In this document: positions 8,168 through 15,099 of the stretch, one piece after another
Numbering within the stretch: position 1 is the stretch's first letter
Layout of the letters: the number at the start of each line of letters is the position of its first letter
Assembly: GCA_036351115.1 (NCBI GenBank)
Contig: JAZBOL010000032.1
Location: forward strand, 1 to 64,000
Reading direction: 5' to 3'
Length of the DNA stretch: 64,000 bases
Origin: Marinihelvus sp036351115
GTDB taxonomy: Bacteria > Pseudomonadota > Gammaproteobacteria > Xanthomonadales > SZUA-36
Position numbers and translations under genes: made by a program
Notes under the pieces: model-generated
What the model was told of the DNA's origin: nothing
What the model saw: the letters and a program-made list of their open reading frames with translations, nothing else
Databases searched by the model: none

Positions 8168-9196
8168 TCACTTCGCCGGGCGTCGGGCGTTCCCGCCACC
8201 TTTTGCCCGTCGTTCCATGCGATTGCCGAGGCGGTGCATGTCCTGGAAGACCAGCAGGAACACGGCCACGCCGAGCACGGCGGCCCCCAGAGTCCAGGCA
8301 GACAGCGCTTCCCGCTCGTGCAGCAGGGTCCACAGGAACTGCCCCACGCACAGCAGGGAAACGAAGACGAGGGTAGGGCGCCGGCCGACGCGGCTGACGA
8401 CCAGGGCGCCGAGGGGAGCGCCCACGGCGACCACCGGCGCCGCCGCCAGCCACTGTTCGAACGTTCCCGGTGCGAAGCCGCCGCCGAGACTCTTGACGAC
8501 GACGCCGACCAGCGAGGTGAAGGCCATGAGGATCACGCTCGTGGGGATCGCGATCTTCAGGTCCGCGTGGCACAGCAGGACGAGCACCATGTAGAGCATC
8601 ATATCGATGCCGACGCCGGTGATGCTCGCCACGGCCAGGCCTCCGAAGAAGCCCACCAGGAATCCGGCATTCCGGTCGAAGGACGGCTGCACCGGGGTCA
8701 TGCCCTCCCGGCTGCAGAATTCCCGAAGATAGCGCAGGTGCAGCAGTCCGAAACTGCACCAGAGCGTGGCGAAGAGCAGTTTGATGAACAGATCACCAGC
8801 GAGGGGGGCGACGACCAGGATGCCGAGGGGTGTGCCGAGCAGGGTTCCCACCAGGGCGGCCCGCAGCATGGGCCATTCGAGGGGCTGTCGCGTACACAGG
8901 ATGTACACGCTCGCACTGGTCATGCCCACGGCCTGAACGGCGAAGCTGAAATCCCGGCCCAGGGTGGCCGGCATGTCCAGCAACAGGACGAGCACGGGAA
9001 AACCGACCGTACCTCCCCCCATGGGTGTCGAGCCGGCGACGTAAGAGCCGAGCGCCATGGAAAGCGCGATGGGCCACTGCTGCAGCAGTCCGCCGGCATG
9101 GTTGCCGGCGAACACCAGCAGGCCCCAGGCCGTGTAGAACACGGCGAGCCAGATCAGAAAGGGAAGCAGTCTCGGCGGGTTGCGGTGGTGGGCCAT
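8168..9196 (-). CDS. TSUP family (TauE/SafE, DUF81) membrane permease
   Basis: The 342-residue protein has about eight hydrophobic segments. The first repeat carries GSYVAGSTPMGGGTVGFPVLVLLL and the second has FFGGLAVASITGVGID, the paired glycine-rich motifs of TauE/SafE exporters. Members move sulfite, sulfoacetate or other organosulfur anions across the inner membrane. The C-terminal 30 residues are basic and probably cytoplasmic. A -10-like TACAAT is 8 nt upstream of the ATG. It is convergent with the SnoaL-like gene. No sulfur metabolism genes are adjacent, so the substrate is open. Confidence 0.85.
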   Translation of the reverse strand: MAHHRNPPRLLPFLIWLAVFYTAWGLLVFAGNHAGGLLQQWPIALSMALGSYVAGSTPMGGGTVGFPVLVLLLDMPATLGRDFSFAVQAVGMTSASVYILCTRQPLEWPMLRAALVGTLLGTPLGILVVAPLAGDLFIKLLFATLWCSFGLLHLRYLREFCSREGMTPVQPSFDRNAGFLVGFFGGLAVASITGVGIDMMLYMVLVLLCHADLKIAIPTSVILMAFTSLVGVVVKSLGGGFAPGTFEQWLAAAPVVAVGAPLGALVVSRVGRRPTLVFVSLLCVGQFLWTLLHEREALSAWTLGAAVLGVAVFLLVFQDMHRLGNRMERRAKGGGNARRPAK

Positions 9197-9204
9197 GGCG
9201 CGCC

Positions 9205-9210
9205 ATTGTA
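9205..9210 (-). promoter_or_regulatory. Putative -10 of a leaderless or near-leaderless promoter (TSUP gene)
   Basis: Minus-strand TACAAT lies 8 nt before ATG 9196. It sits between two copies of the 8-bp palindrome GGCGCGCC (9197-9204 shifted by 2, and downstream near 9213-9220), which may be coincidental in GC-rich DNA. Confidence 0.45.
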
Positions 9211-9275
9211 CGGGCGCGCCGGTGAAGAATGAACGATTCGAGAGCCGCTGTCAGCGGCAGTTCCCGGGGTGGCGC

Positions 9276-9518
9276 TCAGCCCGCCGAGGGGCAGTGGTCG
9301 ATGCGCTGGGCACCCGGCGGGACCTCGGCGGCCAGGGAGGCCGTGGGTCGAGCGGGCAGGGTGGTCTGGCGGACTTCCTCGACGGGAGCAAAGCCGGGCG
9401 GGACACTGGCCGAACGGTCCGGTGACAGCAGACTGGCTGTCGTGGACAGACCGATCAGCAACAGCCCGGACGCCAGGAATCGGCTCCGTGCTCGCGGTGT
9501 CAGGCGTCGAAATCGCAT
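9276..9518 (-). CDS. Small membrane-anchored or secreted protein, unknown
   Basis: The product is 80 residues: a very basic n-region (MRFRRLTPRARSRF), one hydrophobic stretch (LASGLLLIGLSTTASLL) and a proline-rich tail with VPPGFAPVEEVRQ. It has no recognised family. The case for a real gene is the strong Shine-Dalgarno GAGGAGGA placed about 5 nt before the ATG, in a window where many genes lack one, plus the signal-anchor-like N-terminus. It could be secreted or remain anchored. It lies alone between the TSUP gene and the B12-binding-like gene. Confidence 0.55.
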   Translation of the reverse strand: MRFRRLTPRARSRFLASGLLLIGLSTTASLLSPDRSASVPPGFAPVEEVRQTTLPARPTASLAAEVPPGAQRIDHCPSAG

Positions 9519-9578
9519 GGTTTCCTCCTCGCCCGTTCACCGGGCTTTCCCCTAGGACGCGCATGACGCGTAAAAGGT

Positions 9579-9584
9579 TACACT
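9579..9584 (+). promoter_or_regulatory. Putative -10 of a leaderless promoter (B12-binding-like gene)
   Basis: TACACT (within GGTTACACT) lies 8 nt before ATG 9593. There is no Shine-Dalgarno sequence in the interval. Confidence 0.5.
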
Positions 9585-9592
9585 CCGGCTCC

Positions 9593-10390
9593 ATGGATCC
9601 TTACCCGCAACGCATCGTCTGCCTCACGGAGGAGACCACCGAGTGGCTGTACCTGCTCGGGGAATCCGACCGCATCGTGGGCATCTCCGGCTTCACCGTC
9701 CGCCCGCCCCGGGCCCGTAAGGAAAAGCCCAAGGTGTCCGCCTTCACTTCCGCCAGGATCGACCGCATTGTCGATCTTCGCCCGGACCTCGTGCTGGGGT
9801 TTTCCGATTTACAGGCGGATATCGCCGCAGAACTCGTTCGACGCGGCATCGACGTTCACGTGTTCAACCAGCGCTCCGTGCGGGAAATTCTCGCCATGAT
9901 GGTGCAGCTGGGCGCCCTCGTCGGCGCCGGCGAACAAGCGCTTGACTGGGTTTCCGACTGGCAACGGCGCGCCGAGGCGAAGCGCCGGGCCCTGCCACCC
10001 GCCGGTGAGCGCCCGCGAGTGTATTTCGAGGAATGGGATGATCCCCTGATCAGTGGCATTCGCTGGGTGTCCGAACTGGTCGAACTGGCCGGCGGGTTCG
10101 ACTGCTTCCCGGAACTGGCCCGGGAGGGTCTGGGCAAGAACCGCATCATTGCCGATCCCATGACCGTCGTGGCCCGCCGCCCGGATGTGATCATCGGGTC
10201 CTGGTGCGGCAAGAAATTCCGGCCGGAGAAGGTGGCGGCCAGGCCAGGCTGGGCGGATGTCCCGGCGGTTCGCGATGGCCGGATTCACGAAGTGAAATCG
10301 GCGCTGATCCTGCAGCCGGGCCCCGCGGCCCTGACCGAGGGCCTCGAAGCTTTGACCGGACTCATCACGGCCTGGCACGAAGGTCGCTGA
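9593..10390 (+). CDS. BtuF-like cobalamin/iron-complex binding protein without a signal peptide
   Basis: The 265-residue product starts MDPYPQRIVCLTEETTEWLY and follows the periplasmic-binding TroA/BtuF fold: RIVxLTExxTEWLYxLG, then RIDRIVDLRPDLVLGFSDLQAD, and the C-terminal lobe ADPMTVVARRPDVIIGSW. BtuF-like proteins bind vitamin B12 or ferric chelates for ABC import. Two things are unusual: no signal peptide precedes the mature-like sequence, and no permease or ATPase gene is nearby. A cytosolic role or a different ligand is possible. A -10-like TACACT 8 nt upstream supports this start. Confidence 0.8.
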   Translation: MDPYPQRIVCLTEETTEWLYLLGESDRIVGISGFTVRPPRARKEKPKVSAFTSARIDRIVDLRPDLVLGFSDLQADIAAELVRRGIDVHVFNQRSVREILAMMVQLGALVGAGEQALDWVSDWQRRAEAKRRALPPAGERPRVYFEEWDDPLISGIRWVSELVELAGGFDCFPELAREGLGKNRIIADPMTVVARRPDVIIGSWCGKKFRPEKVAARPGWADVPAVRDGRIHEVKSALILQPGPAALTEGLEALTGLITAWHEGR

Positions 10391-10821
10391 CACCGTCGTC
10401 CTTCGGGGCTTGCCGCGATGTCCGCCGGTTGCCCTTCCTGACCGAGCAAACTGACCGAACACCCTGGCGGATTATTTTTCCTGATCAACTTTTCTCTTGC
10501 GGCCGGGTATTCCCTCACAAGACACGCCACCTGCGCATGACTCGACCGCCCTGCGGTCAGGGGGGGATGCCCCGGTCTCGATAGCCCGGGTGACAAGGGG
10601 GACGGGCCCGCTTCGGCGGGCCTCGTTCTTTGTCGCACCGCCGTTTTCCGGCAGCGGTTTCTATTGACCCCTGCCCCCCGGGCTGGCTGAATAGTCCTGT
10701 TTCAGTCACCCGTCGTCCATCAGGGCACTTTTCACCCCCTGACGACTCAAAGCATCCGACACTTCGGCACTCACGCGACGCCGAGCCGACCCGAAGCAGG
10801 AAGTCTTTTCACCCAACCACC
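10391..10821 (+). other. Intergenic region of 431 bp
   Basis: No convincing gene is seen here. It holds a hairpin at 10605-10622 (listed separately) and a possible promoter, TTGACC at 10664-10669 with TGAATA at 10688-10693 (18 bp spacing), which would serve the lipoprotein operon starting at 10822. The stretch 10465-10500 is locally AT-richer than its surroundings. I searched for a cobalamin riboswitch because of the upstream B12-binding-like gene and found no B12-box-like sequence. Confidence 0.4.
10605..10632 (+). terminator. Possible intrinsic terminator
   Basis: A 7-bp GC stem (GGCCCGC / GCGGGCC) with a stable TTCG loop at 10605-10622 is followed by the T-rich run TCGTTCTTTG. The T-tract is interrupted and the site is 215 bp after the nearest upstream stop codon, so efficiency is uncertain. 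Confidence 0.4.
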
Positions 10822-12849
10822 ATGAGCCCACCGCCGTTCAGAACCCGAGTGCGCCCGGAGCGACAGCTGGAAGCCGCGACTGCAGCGGGTTGGTCGCGCC
10901 TGTTGGCCGTGATCGCGCTGCTGGGTTGCCTCCCGTTTCTCAACGGCTGCGCCGGTACGGCGAGAGGGGTGGAACAGAGCGTGTACCGGGCGGAAGCGCC
11001 CAGGGAAACTGCGGCGGCATCGGCGTCGACCGTATCCGACTCCGCCGCCCTGGTGGTCATTCGCTACCCGGCCATGATTCACGCGGAGGCGGAGTCGCTC
11101 TACGTGAGTTCCTTCGCGGTCAAGGCCATCGGCGGCGTGGTGCCCTACACGCAATACGGCAAACCACAAACCGAACGGATCGCGCAGTCGGTCATCTCCA
11201 AATCCAGCTACTACGCCATGGTCCTCTACGAGGAGCTGAAGCAAAGGCTTCCGGAAGGCCGCGTGCTCCTGTCGCCGCACATCGTTCTCTGGAACGAGGA
11301 ACGAGGGTTGCACAGCCGGCCGATTCTCGCTTCCGAGCAGGTCCCCTCGGTGCTGACGGTGGATTTCACCGTCTATTCCTTCCCGGACGTCAACGAGATG
11401 ATGGACGAGCCGCCGGTGACCTTCGGTGATCTCGTCACGCCGCTCGTGGTCGTGAAGAGCAGTCGATGGGCGCGCCCCGGGCTCAATGGGCTGCTGCTGG
11501 CCAGTGAGCCGCTGCTGGACACCGCCTGGCGGCAGGCTGGACGGGAGGCGCAGCGCCAGATGGACGAAAGACTCGGGGGCTTGCCCGAGTCGGACCGCGA
11601 TTCCCTGGAATTCATCGCATTCCTGGCGGAGCGGGACGCGCCGCCGGCCAATGCCCCCGTACGCCAACCGGGATCGCGGCAGTCTTCGCTGGTTGCCGTC
11701 GAGCGCTACCCGGTAGAAAAGCTCCAGATGGATCCCCAGCTCGTGGCCGTCATCGAGAGCGGCGCCGCACGGGACCCCTTCGCCGCCCAGTTCGCCGAGG
11801 GCGCGGCAAGCCGGCTGGTGGAGCTGCTCGGCACCATTGATCATGAACGCGCGACGTTCTTCGCGAGACAGACCGCGCTGGCGCGCTTTGATCCCGAGCT
11901 TGCCCAGGTTTTCTTTCTCCAGCCGGAGGACGAAAGCGTGCGTGCCCGGTTGCAGCTTGCCGACGCCCTCGTGGCGGCGGAACGGGAATTCCTGGCGGCC
12001 CAGTCGGACAGCATTTTCGACGGGACCTACACGGGAGACTTCGGTGTTCGCATGCGCAAGATCATCGCCGCCGAGTACCGCATGCTCGAGGAACGCCGCC
12101 GCCTGGCCCGTAAGCAGAACGTGACGACGGCGGTGGCGGCCCTCGCCCTGGCCGGCTCGGTGTATGGCGCCACCGTGACCACGACAGCCAGCGCTGCCGC
12201 GGTGGCGGCCTTTTCCGGCGTTTCCCTGCTCGGATCGGTCTGGGCCCTCAATCGGTCCCTGGACGCGCGCTCCGAGTCGGAAGAGGTGAGCGAATATTTC
12301 ATTGCGCGCATGGCGCCGACCTTCGAGCGGCAGATGTCCGTGCAGACAGAGTGGCTCGAATCCAAGGAGCTCATTACGGCCCGCGGCTTCGCCGAGTTCC
12401 GCAACAAGACCCTGACCCTGTATCAGAGCCGGGTTCGCGCCCTTGCGGTGAGCGGTTCCAACCGCTGCCTGTTCCGCCACGCGGAGGTATCGGCCCGCGG
12501 AAGATGGTACGGCGACTGCCGGGCAGGGGAGGCGACGGGGCTGGGCTACGGCGTGCTGGTGGACGCCGGTGGTACGGCGGTGGAGTACGTGGGCGAAGCG
12601 AAAGACGGACGGGCCGAGGGCGCCGGCGCCATGATCCTCAGGAGACCCGGCACGTCGGGCGCGACGTATTACGAGGGCCGATTCCTTGCGGGGTTGCCCG
12701 ACGGCGCCGTGCGGGTCGAAGCGCCCGGCAGTGCGCCCCGCTGGCGTCGCTATTCCGCCGGAACGGACCAGGGCCGCGGCGAACCGGGTACCCGGACCGA
12801 TTTTGGCTTCACCGGTGGTGGCGCCTCGGCCCAGGTCCTCAATCCATGA
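10822..12849 (+). CDS. Lipoprotein with coiled/helical body and C-terminal MORN-like repeats
   Basis: The 675-residue product has a lipobox-type signal peptide (LLAVIALLGCLPFLNGCAG; Cys near residue 46), so it is probably an outer-membrane lipoprotein. The middle is mostly helical, with a hydrophobic Ala/Val-rich hairpin near residues 435-475 (TTAVAALALAGSVYG and following). The last 90 residues have two or three MORN-like units (YVGEAKDGRAEGAGAM, YYEGRFLAGLPDGAV). The upstream start choice is weak: no clear Shine-Dalgarno is seen and a longer frame is open, but the signal peptide fits ATG 10822. Its stop overlaps the next gene (ATGA). No family recognised. Confidence 0.7.
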   Translation: MSPPPFRTRVRPERQLEAATAAGWSRLLAVIALLGCLPFLNGCAGTARGVEQSVYRAEAPRETAAASASTVSDSAALVVIRYPAMIHAEAESLYVSSFAVKAIGGVVPYTQYGKPQTERIAQSVISKSSYYAMVLYEELKQRLPEGRVLLSPHIVLWNEERGLHSRPILASEQVPSVLTVDFTVYSFPDVNEMMDEPPVTFGDLVTPLVVVKSSRWARPGLNGLLLASEPLLDTAWRQAGREAQRQMDERLGGLPESDRDSLEFIAFLAERDAPPANAPVRQPGSRQSSLVAVERYPVEKLQMDPQLVAVIESGAARDPFAAQFAEGAASRLVELLGTIDHERATFFARQTALARFDPELAQVFFLQPEDESVRARLQLADALVAAEREFLAAQSDSIFDGTYTGDFGVRMRKIIAAEYRMLEERRRLARKQNVTTAVAALALAGSVYGATVTTTASAAAVAAFSGVSLLGSVWALNRSLDARSESEEVSEYFIARMAPTFERQMSVQTEWLESKELITARGFAEFRNKTLTLYQSRVRALAVSGSNRCLFRHAEVSARGRWYGDCRAGEATGLGYGVLVDAGGTAVEYVGEAKDGRAEGAGAMILRRPGTSGATYYEGRFLAGLPDGAVRVEAPGSAPRWRRYSAGTDQGRGEPGTRTDFGFTGGGASAQVLNP

Positions 12850-13706
12850 GGATCGGGGGCGTGATGCTGGCGGTCGCGGGTCTGCGCGCGTGGCGCGGAG
12901 GGCTGTTGCTTTTGGCGTTTGCCCTGCAGCTTCCGGCCTCAGCGCCGGCCGCAGCCGTTGAGCTCGATCTGCAGGCGGTGGAGGCCTTGCCGCCGTCGGA
13001 GCAGCATCGGCAGCTGAGCCTCATGTTGCTGGTGTCCGCCGGTGTCGATGACGTGTTGCTGGACCAGGTGGCGAAACACCTGGAACCGGACGCCGGTGAG
13101 ACGCCTGGCACGGCTGGAGACAGCGGCGGCAGCGCCGCGCCCCGCTTCGATACGGACCGCTACACCTCCCCGCTGGCCCGTATCGTGGACCAGGCGTCGT
13201 TGCTTGCCGGCGCGGAGCAGCTGTTTCGATTCACCCTCGCACACCGGCCGGAAATCCGTGCCCGGCTCGACGCGCTGGAGTCCGGGGACACGGACCTGGC
13301 TTCGCCGGGTGCGATCGCCGATCTGACCGAGGACACAATCCTGATCCGCCAGGCCATCGCGGACAGCCTGCGCGCGACGAAACCGGTCACGGGGGATGAG
13401 ACCAGCGAAGCGGCCGAACAGCGCTACCGGGCGCAAACCGTGGTGCTGCGCAATTCGCTCGAATACACCCAGTTCAAGGCCGAGCTGGATGTGCTCACCG
13501 GTCAGGCCATCGCGTCCGTGGGCGGGCGTCTCGACGCCTACCAGCGAATGTTCGACGTGGAGACCAACACGGGTGTGCTGGACCGCCGAATTCGCTCTGC
13601 GGAGCTGATTTACCTTCCTGAGGGTCAGTTCGATCCGCGGGCCGGGGAGCTCACGGAGGAAATGCTCCGCAACATGGTGCTGTCGGAAAGCCAGCCGAAC
13701 CGGTGA
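12846..13706 (+). CDS. Secreted protein of unknown function, coupled to the MORN-like lipoprotein
   Basis: The 286-residue product has a signal peptide (hydrophobic GLLLLAFALQLPASAPAAA, cleavage near residue 37) and a largely helical mature part, QLSLMLLVSAGVDDVLLDQVAKHL at the start and RQAIADSLRAT in the centre. A Gly/Ser/Pro-rich linker lies at about 80-105. No family recognised. The ATG overlaps the upstream stop in ATGA, so it is translated together with the lipoprotein. It converges on the low-complexity secreted protein gene at 13764, 57 bp away, which makes a functional link to the VWA/TolQ cluster plausible but unproven. Confidence 0.7.
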   Translation: MRIGGVMLAVAGLRAWRGGLLLLAFALQLPASAPAAAVELDLQAVEALPPSEQHRQLSLMLLVSAGVDDVLLDQVAKHLEPDAGETPGTAGDSGGSAAPRFDTDRYTSPLARIVDQASLLAGAEQLFRFTLAHRPEIRARLDALESGDTDLASPGAIADLTEDTILIRQAIADSLRATKPVTGDETSEAAEQRYRAQTVVLRNSLEYTQFKAELDVLTGQAIASVGGRLDAYQRMFDVETNTGVLDRRIRSAELIYLPEGQFDPRAGELTEEMLRNMVLSESQPNR

Positions 13707-13763
13707 GTGTTACACCCGTATCGCGCCCGCATCCCGTCAGGGCGTTCCGCCGTCTTCCCCGTT

Positions 13764-15092
13764 TTACCCGTCTTCCCCGTCCGGAGCGGCTTGCGGCTGG
13801 TCCGCGCCTGCTTCAGGGGGCGTCTCGTCTTCGTCAGGCAGCGGGTCGCGCGGGATCGGCGTTGCCCCGGGCGTAAAGTCCGTAAAGACGTCTGCCGGTG
13901 GTGAGGTCTCTGCCGTCACACCGCGCACTTTCAGCAATTCTTCCCGGGTCAGGGAGTTGGCTGGGGGCGCATGCTCCGACGGTTCGGTGGCTGGCCCCGA
14001 TGGGGCGCGTTCACCGGTCCGGCCGGCGGCGCTGCCGAGCTCGGGCAGCAGGGTTTGTGCGTCCTCGCCCCAGCGCAGATCCCGTTCCGCGTCGGCCGTG
14101 TCGGCGCTTTCCTCCGGATCACCGATCCTGATTGCCTCGATGTCCACGGGTTCGCCGTCGGCCAGGCCGCGGGCCTGGAGATAGTCCGAAGCGCTCTGCT
14201 CCACACCTTCGTTGCTTGGCGGTGCGGGCGTGCGCGCCGCGTCGTCCTCCGCCACCCAGTCGGGTATCTCCGGTCGTTCCGGTGGGGGTTGGCTTTCCGA
14301 TGCCGCTCCGCCCTGGCGGTCCGTTCCGCCGTCGGAACCCGCCTGGCCCTGGGCCCCATCCCGGCCTTCCTGGCCGCCTTTGCCCGCGGTGCCCTGGCTG
14401 TTGCCGGCCTGCCGGCCGGTTTGCGTTTCCGCACTTGCCGGTTGTCCCGAGCCCTCCGGCGCGGGCTGGCCGGGTCGCGCCGGGGCGCCCGGTTCTCCGG
14501 ATTCTCGGGGTTCTCCGGGCTGTCCCGAGGTGCCGGCGAAAAACGCGGCTTCCCGCTCGTGATACTCGTTGACCAGTTCGGCCCAGGCCTCGGCCTCCTG
14601 TTGCAGCAGCTGAGCGTCGCCACGCTGGGCCCTGGCCCGCGCTTCCGCGCTGGGGACGAAGGCGTAGCCCTCGTCCCGTTCCCCGGGTGTCCAGGCTCCG
14701 CGGCTCAGGATGATGCCCCGCAGCTGGTTTCTGAGGTGCTTCTGTGAACTTTCCGGCAAGGCGCCCAGTTTCTGCAGGCTGTTGGCCGGTTGCACGCCGC
14801 CGGGTGCGAAGGCCGGACGATCCAGCCGCCGGTCATCCAATTCCATGAAGCGTCGGTAATTGTCTTCGCTGATGTCCGTTTCCTGGCTGGGATCCTCCGT
14901 GTCGGACGCTTCTCGTTCAAGGGGTTCCGGGCCCGTTGCGGGCTCTGTGGTCTGCGCAAACGCCGGGTGGAAGGTGGCCAGCGGCGTGCAGCCGAACAGG
15001 CACGCGATCGCTGTCCCGAAGCGAAGCGGCGCTGATGGCCGGTGCGTGTGCCCGGGCTCGACGGTCCATGGTTTGAGCGGATGTTTCGTCAT
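13764..15092 (-). CDS. Secreted low-complexity protein, Gly/Pro/Gln-rich (collagen-like), last gene of the VWA-TolQ operon
   Basis: The product is 442 residues. A signal-like hydrophobic stretch (FGTAIACLFGCTPLATF, possibly a lipobox near LFGC) is followed by a helical region containing NLQKL-type and QKHLRNQLRGIIL segments. Residues about 195-275 are Gly-rich with imperfect G-X-Y triplets (QPGEPRESGEPGAPARPGQP and onward), and the C-terminus is acidic and proline-rich. The family is unknown. It starts 8 nt after the pseudokinase-FGE stop, so it is the distal gene of the operon. An extended periplasmic or surface spacer is the simplest reading. Confidence 0.68.
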   Translation of the reverse strand: MTKHPLKPWTVEPGHTHRPSAPLRFGTAIACLFGCTPLATFHPAFAQTTEPATGPEPLEREASDTEDPSQETDISEDNYRRFMELDDRRLDRPAFAPGGVQPANSLQKLGALPESSQKHLRNQLRGIILSRGAWTPGERDEGYAFVPSAEARARAQRGDAQLLQQEAEAWAELVNEYHEREAAFFAGTSGQPGEPRESGEPGAPARPGQPAPEGSGQPASAETQTGRQAGNSQGTAGKGGQEGRDGAQGQAGSDGGTDRQGGAASESQPPPERPEIPDWVAEDDAARTPAPPSNEGVEQSASDYLQARGLADGEPVDIEAIRIGDPEESADTADAERDLRWGEDAQTLLPELGSAAGRTGERAPSGPATEPSEHAPPANSLTREELLKVRGVTAETSPPADVFTDFTPGATPIPRDPLPDEDETPPEAGADQPQAAPDGEDG

Positions 15093-15099
15093 GGGCGGT

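Noticed and set aside
10391..10821. Possible cobalamin riboswitch near the B12-binding-like gene
   Set aside because: The region is downstream of that gene, and no B12-box-like sequence or typical multi-stem pattern is seen.
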